From Acinetobacter sp. S54 (lineage in GTDB: Bacteria > Pseudomonadota > Gammaproteobacteria > Pseudomonadales > Moraxellaceae), in the NCBI RefSeq assembly GCF_016624945.1, contig NZ_JACVUI010000001.1, positions 248,001 to 312,000 on the forward strand: DNA of 64,000 nucleotides, written 5' to 3'. A model generated the notes under the pieces. It was not told the origin of the DNA and made no database searches. It saw only the letters and a list, made by a program, of their open reading frames with translations. Shown here in pieces: positions 26,040 to 34,093 of this stretch; position 1 is the stretch's first letter, and each line of letters starts with the position of its first letter. The position numbers were made by a program, and so were the translations under genes.

Positions 26040-26951
26040 ATGTCACATATTTCCGTTTTACTTCATGAAACTGTGGATGCTTTACTGGCTGAACGTAACA
26101 CGGGAATTTATGTAGATGGCACTTTTGGTCGCGGTGGTCATACGCGAAATTTGCTAGATCGACTGGATGCTGATGCACGAGTTTATGCTTTTGATAAAGA
26201 CCCTCAAGCTTTAGCCGTTGCTCATGAATTAGCGCAAACGGATTCCCGCTTTCAGATTATTCATGCCAGTTTTGCTGATCTGCAAAATGAACTGAATAAA
26301 ATTGGAATTATGCAGGTGGATGGGATCATGGCAGATCTGGGCGTATCTTCGCCACAGTTGGATCAGGCAGAACGAGGTTTCAGTTTTATGCAGGATGGCC
26401 CGTTAGATATGCGCATGGACAATTCGCAGGGACAAACCGCAGCAGAATGGTTACTTGATATTAAAGAAGAAGACTTGGCCAATATTATTTATCAATATGG
26501 TGAAGAGCGATATAGTCGTCGTTTGGCCAAAGTGATTAAACAGGCAGGGTATATTGAAACTACGGGTCAATTGGCTGAATTGGTGAAAACTGCGCACCCA
26601 AAATGGGAAAAACATAAACATCCTGCAACGCGAACTTTTCAAGCCATTCGAATTGCGATAAATAAAGAGCTGGAAGATATTGAAATCTTTTTACCTCAAG
26701 CGGTAGAGTTGTTAAAACCGAAAGGCCGTTTAGCAGTGATTAGTTTTCATTCGCTGGAAGATCGTTTAATTAAGCAGTTTATTCAAAAAGAATCAACTTT
26801 GGCAGAGGATACAGGCTGGGGATTGCCTCAACAGCAAGTAGATACACGACGTTTAAAGAAAATTGCGCGACTACGTGCCAGTGAAGAAGAAGTAAAATCC
26901 AATCCACGCTCACGCAGTGCATGGCTTAGGGTTGCCGAACGATTAGTATGA
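26040..26951 (+). CDS. rsmH: 16S rRNA (cytosine-1402-N4)-methyltransferase RsmH
   Basis: 303 aa, typical for RsmH (MraW). The SAM-binding motif is DGTFGRGGHT near residue 27. Other family blocks are MADLGVSSPQLD, the GFSFMQDGPLDMRM segment, and C-terminal ISFHSLEDRLIKQF. It methylates N4 of C1402 in the ribosomal P site. It is the first gene of the division and cell-wall block here; mraZ, which precedes it in many bacteria, is absent. The ribosome site is weak. Its stop overlaps the first possible ftsL start. The 200 nt upstream, after the terminator at 25835, must hold the operon promoter. Confidence 0.95.
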   Translation: MSHISVLLHETVDALLAERNTGIYVDGTFGRGGHTRNLLDRLDADARVYAFDKDPQALAVAHELAQTDSRFQIIHASFADLQNELNKIGIMQVDGIMADLGVSSPQLDQAERGFSFMQDGPLDMRMDNSQGQTAAEWLLDIKEEDLANIIYQYGEERYSRRLAKVIKQAGYIETTGQLAELVKTAHPKWEKHKHPATRTFQAIRIAINKELEDIEIFLPQAVELLKPKGRLAVISFHSLEDRLIKQFIQKESTLAEDTGWGLPQQQVDTRRLKKIARLRASEEEVKSNPRSRSAWLRVAERLV

Positions 26952-26962
26952 AAAGGCAAATA

Positions 26963-27295
26963 ATGGAAGCAGAAGATCAAACACCATCCGCAAATAAAAC
27001 GACTTTTAGAAGAGTGGTTACTTATGCAATCTTAATCATTTTGGTGTTTATTAGTGCCATGATGGTGGTATTTCAGGTATTTGAATATCGTCATGATTAT
27101 CGTGATTTAAGTACGTATATGCGTGAGAAAGATGATCTCAATGCGGAATGGGGACGTCTACTGATTGAGCAGCAAACCTTTGGTGCGACTGCTCAAATTG
27201 GAACACGTGCCGTAACACAATTACGGATGTTTTCTCCTCCTGCTGCACAAACCGTAGTAATTTCATTACCCATGACTCCAGAGCAAAAAAAGTAA
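26963..27295 (+). CDS. ftsL: Cell division protein FtsL
   Basis: 110 aa from the ATG at 26963 (MEAEDQTPSANKT), which has AAAAGG at good spacing and gives the length I recall in Acinetobacter. An upstream in-frame ATG at 26948 overlaps the rsmH stop (ATGA) and would give 115 aa. Bitopic inner-membrane protein: short cytosolic N-terminus, one membrane segment (YAILIILVFISAMMVVF), then a periplasmic coiled coil with RDLSTYMREKDDLNAEWGRL. It forms the FtsQLB complex that activates septal peptidoglycan synthesis by FtsWI. Lies between rsmH and ftsI as in other gammaproteobacteria. Confidence 0.9.
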   Translation: MEAEDQTPSANKTTFRRVVTYAILIILVFISAMMVVFQVFEYRHDYRDLSTYMREKDDLNAEWGRLLIEQQTFGATAQIGTRAVTQLRMFSPPAAQTVVISLPMTPEQKK

Positions 27296-27305
27296 GGCAT
27301 GCTGT

Positions 27306-29132
27306 ATGGTAGATAAGCGAATTAAGCAAACACGAAAAAAACAGCAGTCCATTACTGAAAAGCCAACACTTGCTTTTGATATGTGGCGTTTTTATTTGCT
27401 TTGGGGCACGGTACTTTTATGCTTTGTGGTGTTGGTAGCGCGGGCATTTTATGTGCAGGTGGTTAATAAAGACTTTTTGCAAAACAAAGCCAATGCCAAT
27501 ATCTTGCGTACCGAACAGTTAAAATCGATGCGCGGTGTCATTAGTGATCGGCATGGTGTGCCACTCGCGATTAGTACCCCCATTATGAATGTGGTGATTG
27601 ATCCGCGGGACTACTTTGAAGCCAAAAAGCAATTTGACGAAATTACTGCAAAAATCAAGCAAGAACCTGAAAATGCACGTCGTTTAAGAAGAGAATTACC
27701 CGATAAAAACTTAAATCTGGATGAATTAGCAGATGTTGTGGGTATTGATCGAGCAAGCTTAAAGAAAATGATGAATGACCGTCCTCGTTCACGTTATCTG
27801 GTACTAAAAAAAGAAGTACCGCCACAGCAGACCGATATCATTTTGAAGCGTAATTTTCAGGGCGTTTATACTGAAAAGAATTACAAACGCTATTATCCAC
27901 AACCTCAACCAAATGCCCAGATTATTGGATTGACCAATAATGATGGCAAAGGGATTGAAGGGCTGGAAATGCAGCTCAATAAACAACTATCAGGTATTGA
28001 CGGTGAGCAAAAAATTATTCGGGATAAGCACGGTAATCGCCTTAAAATCTCCGAAGTGATTAAAGAAGTTCAGCCAGGTGAAAACGTCACTTTAAGTATC
28101 GACTCACGTTTACAATACATTATGTATCGCGAATTAACTGCTGCTGGCGTGGCTAACAATGCACGCTCTGCATCAGCGATTGCAGTTGATGTTAAAACGG
28201 GTGAAATTCTGGCCATGAGCAGTTGGCCATCCTATAACCCAAATGATAAAAATGGCCTGTCTAACAAAGATGCCATGCGTAACCGTGGTGCGATTGACAT
28301 GTTTGAGCCGGGCTCAACCATGAAGCCGTTTACCATTTCTGCTGCATTAGAAACAGGACAATACACTCCAAATAGTATTGTGAATACATCACCGGGTTCA
28401 ATGAAACTGGGTTGGCATACCATTCGTGATACGCATAATTACGGTACATTAACTGTTAGCGGCGTGATTATTAAATCCTCTAACGTAGGTTCTGCCAAAA
28501 TTGCACTGTCTTTACCAAAAGATACCTTACCTACTTTTTTCCGCCGTGTCGGATTCGGACAGCGTTCAGCAGTTAAGTTTCCAGGTGAAAGTGGAGGCTT
28601 ATTACTACCTGCCAATCGTTTAAATCCTTCACAATTGGGGACTATGGCTTATGGCTACGGCTTGAATGCGACGATTTTGCAGGTAGCACAGGGGTATGCG
28701 ATGCTTGCTAATCATGGGATGAAAATGCCTCTTAGCTTGCGTAAATTGGATGAAGCTCCTAAAGGTGAACAAGTGCTTTCACCCAAAATTGCTGATGAAG
28801 TCTTATTGATGTTAGAGCAAGTGACCATGCCGGGTGGCACGGCGCGACAAGCCAATATTCCAGGCTATCGTGTAGGGGGTAAAACAGGGACAGCGCATAA
28901 ATTACGTGCAGATGGGAAGGGCTATTCCAATAGTGAATATCGAGCTTTATTTGCTGGAGTTGCACCCGTCAGTGATCCTCGTCTGGCGATCATTGTGGTC
29001 GTGGAAAACCCGCAGGGTCGTTATTATGGTGGTCTGGTGGCGGCACCTGTGTTTGCCAAAATTATGCAGGAATCATTACGTCTCATGAATGTGCCGTTGG
29101 ATAAGCCACTTGATACTCCAGCCATTCAGTAA
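27306..29132 (+). CDS. ftsI: Peptidoglycan transpeptidase FtsI (PBP3)
   Basis: 608 aa class B penicillin-binding protein. One N-terminal membrane segment (YLLWGTVLLCFVVLVARAFY), a pedestal domain (VISDRHGVPLAIS onward), then the transpeptidase domain with active-site Ser337 in GSTMKPF, the SSN triad at 391-393 and KTGT at 526-529. It cross-links septal peptidoglycan with FtsW. PBP3 is a known beta-lactam target in Acinetobacter. ATG at 27306, ten nt after ftsL. A basic, Gln/Lys-rich cytosolic tail precedes the membrane segment. Confidence 0.95.
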   Translation: MVDKRIKQTRKKQQSITEKPTLAFDMWRFYLLWGTVLLCFVVLVARAFYVQVVNKDFLQNKANANILRTEQLKSMRGVISDRHGVPLAISTPIMNVVIDPRDYFEAKKQFDEITAKIKQEPENARRLRRELPDKNLNLDELADVVGIDRASLKKMMNDRPRSRYLVLKKEVPPQQTDIILKRNFQGVYTEKNYKRYYPQPQPNAQIIGLTNNDGKGIEGLEMQLNKQLSGIDGEQKIIRDKHGNRLKISEVIKEVQPGENVTLSIDSRLQYIMYRELTAAGVANNARSASAIAVDVKTGEILAMSSWPSYNPNDKNGLSNKDAMRNRGAIDMFEPGSTMKPFTISAALETGQYTPNSIVNTSPGSMKLGWHTIRDTHNYGTLTVSGVIIKSSNVGSAKIALSLPKDTLPTFFRRVGFGQRSAVKFPGESGGLLLPANRLNPSQLGTMAYGYGLNATILQVAQGYAMLANHGMKMPLSLRKLDEAPKGEQVLSPKIADEVLLMLEQVTMPGGTARQANIPGYRVGGKTGTAHKLRADGKGYSNSEYRALFAGVAPVSDPRLAIIVVVENPQGRYYGGLVAAPVFAKIMQESLRLMNVPLDKPLDTPAIQ

Positions 29133-29144
29133 TTAAGGTGAATC

Positions 29145-30644
29145 ATGTCAATTTCTTTTCAAGATATTTATACAAAAGCACTGGACGCTGAATGGTTAAG
29201 ACAGCCATTTTCTGGATTTAATCTGGATAGTCGCAAGGTGCAAGCAGGGGAAATTTTTATTGGGCTGAAAAGTTATTCTCAGCCAGAAAAAACACGGGAT
29301 TTTGCACAAAAAGCACTTGAATCTGGCGCATTAGGGGTGATTAGTGAGCAGGCTTTGGGGCTGGGCAATGAATGGGTCTGTCCAGATGTGCGTCTGCAAA
29401 TGGGACAATGGCAACGTGACTATTTGCAAAAAACTGATCCAGTAAATGCCGCCCATATTCTTGCGGTGACTGGCACCAACGGTAAAACCACGATTTCACG
29501 TTTGATGGCAGAATTGATTAATCTGCAACAACAACGTTGTGCAGTGTTTGGCACCACGGGCAATGGTATTTTGCCACATCTTAATCCTTCAACACATACC
29601 ACGCTGGATGCTTTGCAACTGCAAACCTTATTACATGATTATGCTAAGCAAGGTGCAGTTTTTGCTTCACTGGAAGCCAGTTCACATGGTCTGGAGCAGG
29701 GGCGTTTAAAGGGTTGTGAGATTGAAATTGCAGTGTATTCAAACTTAAGTCGTGACCATCTGGATTATCATGGCACTTTACATGCTTATGCTGAAGCAAA
29801 ATCAAAACTATTTGCATTTGAACAACTCAAGGTCGCAGTGATCAATCTGGATGATGATTATGCCGATTTAATGCTAGAAGTAGCAAAAAATAATCCAGCG
29901 CAGCCGAAGATTTATACCTATTCCTTACATAATCAAGACGCAGACTATTGGGTGCAAACGGTTGATTATCAACTGCAAGGTGCACAAATCCAATTGCATA
30001 GTCCGCACGGTATTTTTGAAATTCAAAGCCCATTTTTAGGACAATTCAACGTAGAAAATCTGATTGCCAGTTTGATTGCGGTTGAAGCAGCAGGTTTTGA
30101 TCTGGCCAGACTGATTGAAACAGTTCCTAGGCTTCAAGGTGCACCAGGGCGTATGCAAGTAATTCGTGATGGTGAACGGTTATTCGTAGTGGATTATGCA
30201 CATACTCCTGATGCCCTAACTCAAGTATTGACTACGTTGAAACGCCATACCCGCCATCAGCTTTGGGCTGTATTTGGTTGTGGTGGTGATCGTGATCGTG
30301 GTAAGCGTCCCTTGATGACGCAGGCAGCGCTACAAGATGCCAATCTGGTCATTTTAACTTCAGATAATCCTCGGACTGAAGATCCAGCACAAATTTTTGC
30401 AGATATGCGTCAGGGCATTGATTTTAGCTTGCATGATACTTTTGAGATTCATGACCGTCGTGAAGCGATCAAATTTGCGGTTCATGAAGCCAAAAATGGT
30501 GATATTGTGGTGATTGCGGGTAAAGGGCACGAAAATTATCAGGAAATTGATGGGCTGCGGCATTGGTTTGATGACGTCGTAGAGGTTCGGGCTGCAATCG
30601 ATGCACAATCCCATTCAGTCCACAGCGCGTATCCAGCACAATAG
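29145..30644 (+). CDS. murE: UDP-MurNAc-L-Ala-D-Glu:meso-diaminopimelate ligase MurE
   Basis: 499 aa Mur ligase. The ATP loop is TGTNGKTT at residues 109-116; the central domain has ASLEASSHGLEQGR; and the C-terminal domain carries DYAHTPDAL and the DNPRTEDP motif. DNPR is the signature of enzymes adding meso-diaminopimelate rather than lysine, as expected for a Gram-negative. It adds the third stem residue of the peptidoglycan precursor in the cytosol. Starts 12 nt after ftsI and ends 10 nt before the preferred murF start. Confidence 0.95.
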   Translation: MSISFQDIYTKALDAEWLRQPFSGFNLDSRKVQAGEIFIGLKSYSQPEKTRDFAQKALESGALGVISEQALGLGNEWVCPDVRLQMGQWQRDYLQKTDPVNAAHILAVTGTNGKTTISRLMAELINLQQQRCAVFGTTGNGILPHLNPSTHTTLDALQLQTLLHDYAKQGAVFASLEASSHGLEQGRLKGCEIEIAVYSNLSRDHLDYHGTLHAYAEAKSKLFAFEQLKVAVINLDDDYADLMLEVAKNNPAQPKIYTYSLHNQDADYWVQTVDYQLQGAQIQLHSPHGIFEIQSPFLGQFNVENLIASLIAVEAAGFDLARLIETVPRLQGAPGRMQVIRDGERLFVVDYAHTPDALTQVLTTLKRHTRHQLWAVFGCGGDRDRGKRPLMTQAALQDANLVILTSDNPRTEDPAQIFADMRQGIDFSLHDTFEIHDRREAIKFAVHEAKNGDIVVIAGKGHENYQEIDGLRHWFDDVVEVRAAIDAQSHSVHSAYPAQ

Positions 30645-30654
30645 GTTTACTTTT

Positions 30655-32061
30655 ATGCATACATCGACGACTAGTACTGTAGAGCTGACCCCATGGACGA
30701 TAGAACAGTTGCAACAGGCAACTCAGGGTGATTGGCATCAGGGTAAACTTCCTGCGCAACCTATTAAAAGAATATTGACAGATTCGCGTCATGCTGAATT
30801 TGGTGATGCATTTTTGGCATTGAAAGGTGAGCGTTTTGATGCGCATGATTTTGTTGCACAAGTAGCTAAAAATGGTTGCCAGGTTGCGATTGTAGAACAT
30901 CCTCTGGATGTTGATATTGCCCAGCTTATTGTGCCTGATACTCGTCTGGCGCTTGGTCATTTAGGAGCATATCGTCGTGCCCAATATCCAGAATTGAAAG
31001 TCATTGCCTTGACAGGTAGTAGTGGAAAAACCACGACCAAAGAAATGTTAGGCAGTATTTTGGGACAACTTGCACCCACGCTAGTAACACGTGGCAATCT
31101 AAATAATGATTTGGGTGTACCGATGATGTTGCTTGAGCTCAAACCTGAACATCAATATGCAGTCATGGAATTGGGTGCAAGCCATCAGGGTGAAATTGAT
31201 TACACTTCCAATCTGGTGCAGCCACAGGTGGCAGGTATTCTAAATATCGGGACTGCGCATTTGGGTGAATTTGGTGGACGTGAAGGGATTTGCCGCGCCA
31301 AATCAGAAATTTATACGCATATTGCCAAAAATGGTACTTCCATTATCCCAGCGGAAGATGATTTTACCCCGCAAATTCGTCAAGCTGTCAAAACGACGCA
31401 ACAGCTTTCTTTTGGTGCTGGGGGCGAGGTGTTTGCCTCCCATATTCAACTCAATGCACAATCGAGTGAATTTGAGTTACATACCCCACAGGGTGTGGTA
31501 CAGATTTATCTGCCGTTTGCAGGAGTGCATAATGTGCATAATGCAACTGCGGCGGCAGCCTTTTCACTTGCCATTGGTATCAAGCTTGATGATATTGTCT
31601 CGGGCCTTGAACATGCGAAAGGGGCGAAAGGTCGTTTGAACTTCATCCAGCAACAACAGTATTTATGGATTGATGATACCTATAACGCCAATCCTACTTC
31701 CATGCGTGCTGCGGCTGAGGTTTTAGCTCAGCAAACAGGCTTTAAAGTCATGGTCATGGGAGATATTGGTGAACTGGGTGATGCCAGTACACAGGAACAT
31801 CATGATCTGGGGCGCGATCTGGTCAATTACAATCTGGATATAATTGTCGCAGTCGGTGAGTTTGCTCAAGCTGCCCTAGAGGGTGCTGCAAAAAGTCGCA
31901 ATGCCTCAAAATTGAAAGCATTTTCAACTCAGGCAGATGCACTTGCTTTTTTAATTAATTTAATTCAACAACATCAACCCGAGTCAATGAGTTTCCTGTT
32001 TAAGGGCTCTCGTTATACCCATATGGAAACGTTGATGGCAGATTTGATGGAGAAATTTTAA
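30655..32061 (+). CDS. murF: UDP-MurNAc-tripeptide:D-Ala-D-Ala ligase MurF
   Basis: 468 aa from the ATG at 30655 (MHTSTTSTVELTPWT), just after the murE stop. The frame extends upstream to 30601, but that part overlaps murE and lacks similarity. ATP loop LTGSSGKTTTKEML, Mur central-domain elements (TRGNLNNDLGVP, ELGASHQGEID), and DDTYNANPTSM in the C-terminal domain. It adds D-Ala-D-Ala to complete the UDP-MurNAc-pentapeptide. It is directly followed by mraY, whose ATG abuts the murF stop, so translation of the two is probably coupled. Confidence 0.94.
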   Translation: MHTSTTSTVELTPWTIEQLQQATQGDWHQGKLPAQPIKRILTDSRHAEFGDAFLALKGERFDAHDFVAQVAKNGCQVAIVEHPLDVDIAQLIVPDTRLALGHLGAYRRAQYPELKVIALTGSSGKTTTKEMLGSILGQLAPTLVTRGNLNNDLGVPMMLLELKPEHQYAVMELGASHQGEIDYTSNLVQPQVAGILNIGTAHLGEFGGREGICRAKSEIYTHIAKNGTSIIPAEDDFTPQIRQAVKTTQQLSFGAGGEVFASHIQLNAQSSEFELHTPQGVVQIYLPFAGVHNVHNATAAAAFSLAIGIKLDDIVSGLEHAKGAKGRLNFIQQQQYLWIDDTYNANPTSMRAAAEVLAQQTGFKVMVMGDIGELGDASTQEHHDLGRDLVNYNLDIIVAVGEFAQAALEGAAKSRNASKLKAFSTQADALAFLINLIQQHQPESMSFLFKGSRYTHMETLMADLMEKF

Positions 32062-33180
32062 ATGCTGTTATGGCTATTTGAACATCTTGCGGGCTATAAC
32101 AGTTCGTTTCAGGTGGTTCGATATTTAACCCTACGTTCTTTACTCAGCATATTGACTGCACTGGCGATTGGCTGGTTACTTGGCCCTGTGATGATTCGTA
32201 AATTACAGGCACTCAAATATGGTCAGGCAGTCAGTTCATATGCTCCTGAAAACCATGCCAAGAAAATGGGCACGCCGACCATGGGTGGCGTACTTATTCT
32301 ATTGTCGATTGGGATCAGCACGTTACTTTGGGCAGATTTATCTAATCCTTATGTCTGGATTGTACTTGGCGTAATGGTGGTTTTTGGGGCAGTGGGCTGG
32401 GCAGATGACTGGATTAAAATCCGTTATAAAGACAATGCGGGTTTGCCTGCGCGTAAAAAGTTTTTCTGGACATCACTGGCTTCAATTGGAGCGGGTATCG
32501 CGTTATATGTGATTGCGATTCATCAACCGAATCCGATTCATACGGCCAATATGCTGGATTTGTTGATTCCATTTTTCAAGAATCTTTCTATTCCATTGTC
32601 TGCTGTGCCCTTAGGTATTGCATTTATTATTTTCACTTATTTAGTCATCAATGGTGCATCTAATGCGGTCAACCTGACTGACGGTCTGGATGGCTTGGCG
32701 ATTATGCCGATTGTGATGGTTGCAGCAGGCTTGGGAGTTTTTGCTTACTTGGCTGGTGACATTCGTTTTGCTAACTACTTGCATATTCCTTACGTCAAAT
32801 ATACGTCTGAATTGGTGGTGATCTGTTCTGCAATGGTGGGGGCTGGTCTTGCATTTTTGTGGTACAACGCTCATCCTGCACAAGTGTTTATGGGTGATGT
32901 GGGTGCATTAGCGCTTGGGGCAATGCTAGGTACTATTGCGGTAATGGTACGTCAGGAAATCGTTTTTGCAATTATGGGGGGTGTTTTTGTTATGGAAGCC
33001 ATCTCTGTATTTCTGCAAATTGGTTCCTTGCGCATGAGAAATAAGCGCGTTTTTTTGATGGCGCCATTGCATCATCACTATGAAAAACAGGGCTGGAAAG
33101 AAACTCAGGTAGTAATTCGTTTCTGGATTATCACTATTATGCTAGTAGTTTTGGGTCTAATGACTCTAAAATTACGTTAA
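32062..33180 (+). CDS. mraY: Phospho-MurNAc-pentapeptide transferase MraY
   Basis: 372 aa inner-membrane enzyme with ten predicted membrane segments. Catalytic and family motifs: [21 protein letters not shown], and the C-terminal [14 protein letters not shown]. It transfers phospho-MurNAc-pentapeptide to undecaprenyl phosphate, forming lipid I. It is the last gene of the block here: a terminator follows 15 nt later, so murD, ftsW, murG, murC, ddl and ftsQAZ must lie elsewhere in the genome. Confidence 0.96.
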   Translation: MLLWLFEHLAGYNSSFQVVRYLTLRSLLSILTALAIGWLLGPVMIRKLQALKYGQAVSSYAPENHAKKMGTPTMGGVLILLSIGISTLLWADLSNPYVWIVLGVMVVFGAVGWADDWIKIRYKDNAGLPARKKFFWTSLASIGAGIALYVIAIHQPNPIHTANMLDLLIPFFKNLSIPLSAVPLGIAFIIFTYLVINGASNAVNLTDGLDGLAIMPIVMVAAGLGVFAYLAGDIRFANYLHIPYVKYTSELVVICSAMVGAGLAFLWYNAHPAQVFMGDVGALALGAMLGTIAVMVRQEIVFAIMGGVFVMEAISVFLQIGSLRMRNKRVFLMAPLHHHYEKQGWKETQVVIRFWIITIMLVVLGLMTLKLR

Positions 33181-33195
33181 GCTAAAAATATTCCG

Positions 33196-33222
33196 AAAAG
33201 CCAGCTTTGCTGGCTTTTTTTT
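33196..33222 (+). terminator. Terminator closing the dcw block after mraY
   Basis: AAAAGCCAGC pairs with GCTGGCTTTT across a TTT loop and is followed by more T residues. It ends the rsmH-mraY transcript ahead of rlmA. Confidence 0.88.
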
Positions 33223-33237
33223 ATATGAGAGAGAATC

Positions 33238-34041
33238 ATGAATGTGTTGATGTGTCCTGTGTGCCGTCAGGTTTTGAAATTGGTACAGCGTACATGGCGA
33301 TGTGAACAGGGACATAGTTATGATCTGGCCAAACAGGGTTATGTCAACTTGCATGTAGTTCAGCACAAACATAGTAAAACACCTGGGGATACACCTGAAT
33401 CTGTATTGGCACGCCGTCTGTTTTTATCAGAAGGTTTTTATAAGCCTTTACGTGATGCAGTCGTGGCTCAATTACAGCAGCTTCAACTTGATACGTTGCT
33501 AGACATTGGCTGTGGTGAAGGATATTACACCTCTGCGATGCAACAACAAGTAAAGCAATGTATTGGGCTGGATATTGCAAAAGCGGCTGTGCAACGCGCA
33601 GCTAAACTTAATCCTCACGTGACATGGGTTGTTGGGACAGGTGCGACCTTGCCTGTAGTCGATCAAAGTATTGATATTTGTAGCAGTTTATTTAGTCCTA
33701 TTCCTAAAGATGAAATTAAAAGAGTCTTAAAGCCACAGGGCTATTTGTTGGTCGTAACACCTGCACCTGAACATTTGTATGCGATGCGCGAGGCTTTATT
33801 TGATGAAGTCAAACCTCATCAACCGAACAAGTTTGTTGAGCAGTTACAGTCCGATTTTGAGCTGGTGCTGCAACAACATATTGAGAGTCAGTTTATTTTG
33901 AATCAGGATCAATTGAAAAATCTGGTTGCTATGACGCCTTATGCGTATAAAGCCAGGCCTGAAAAAAGACAACAGTTGGAGCAACGAGCAGAGTTTCAGC
34001 TTACAGCGCATTTTCAGATGTATCTTTTCCAAAAGAAATAA
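33238..34041 (+). CDS. rlmA: 23S rRNA (guanine-745-N1)-methyltransferase RlmA
   Basis: 267 aa, matching E. coli RlmA (269). N-terminal zinc finger (CPVC near residues 6-9, then CEQGH), the conserved KQGYVNLHVVQHKHSKTPGDTPE segment shortened here to its key part GYVNL and PGD, SAM motif LDIGCGEGYYT, and C-terminal MTPYAYKARPEK. It methylates N1 of G745 in helix 35 of 23S rRNA. Start ATG at 33238 with GAGAGA upstream. It sits 58 nt after mraY but behind a terminator, so expression is probably separate. Convergent with ponA, sharing a weak hairpin. Confidence 0.92.
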   Translation: MNVLMCPVCRQVLKLVQRTWRCEQGHSYDLAKQGYVNLHVVQHKHSKTPGDTPESVLARRLFLSEGFYKPLRDAVVAQLQQLQLDTLLDIGCGEGYYTSAMQQQVKQCIGLDIAKAAVQRAAKLNPHVTWVVGTGATLPVVDQSIDICSSLFSPIPKDEIKRVLKPQGYLLVVTPAPEHLYAMREALFDEVKPHQPNKFVEQLQSDFELVLQQHIESQFILNQDQLKNLVAMTPYAYKARPEKRQQLEQRAEFQLTAHFQMYLFQKK

Positions 34042-34062
34042 AGCCATCTCGAAGGATGGCTT
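34041..34062. terminator. Weak shared hairpin between rlmA and ponA
   Basis: AAGCCATC and GATGGCTT pair with a 6-nt loop, immediately after the rlmA stop. No long T-run follows on either strand, so termination may be inefficient. Confidence 0.45.
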
Positions 34063-34093
34063 AAGTGGAGTGTGCTGAGGTTTTTAAGACCAG

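Noticed and set aside
30601-30654. Longer murF start overlapping murE
   Set aside because: The ATG at 30655 lies just after the murE stop and gives the usual protein start; the extension has no similarity.
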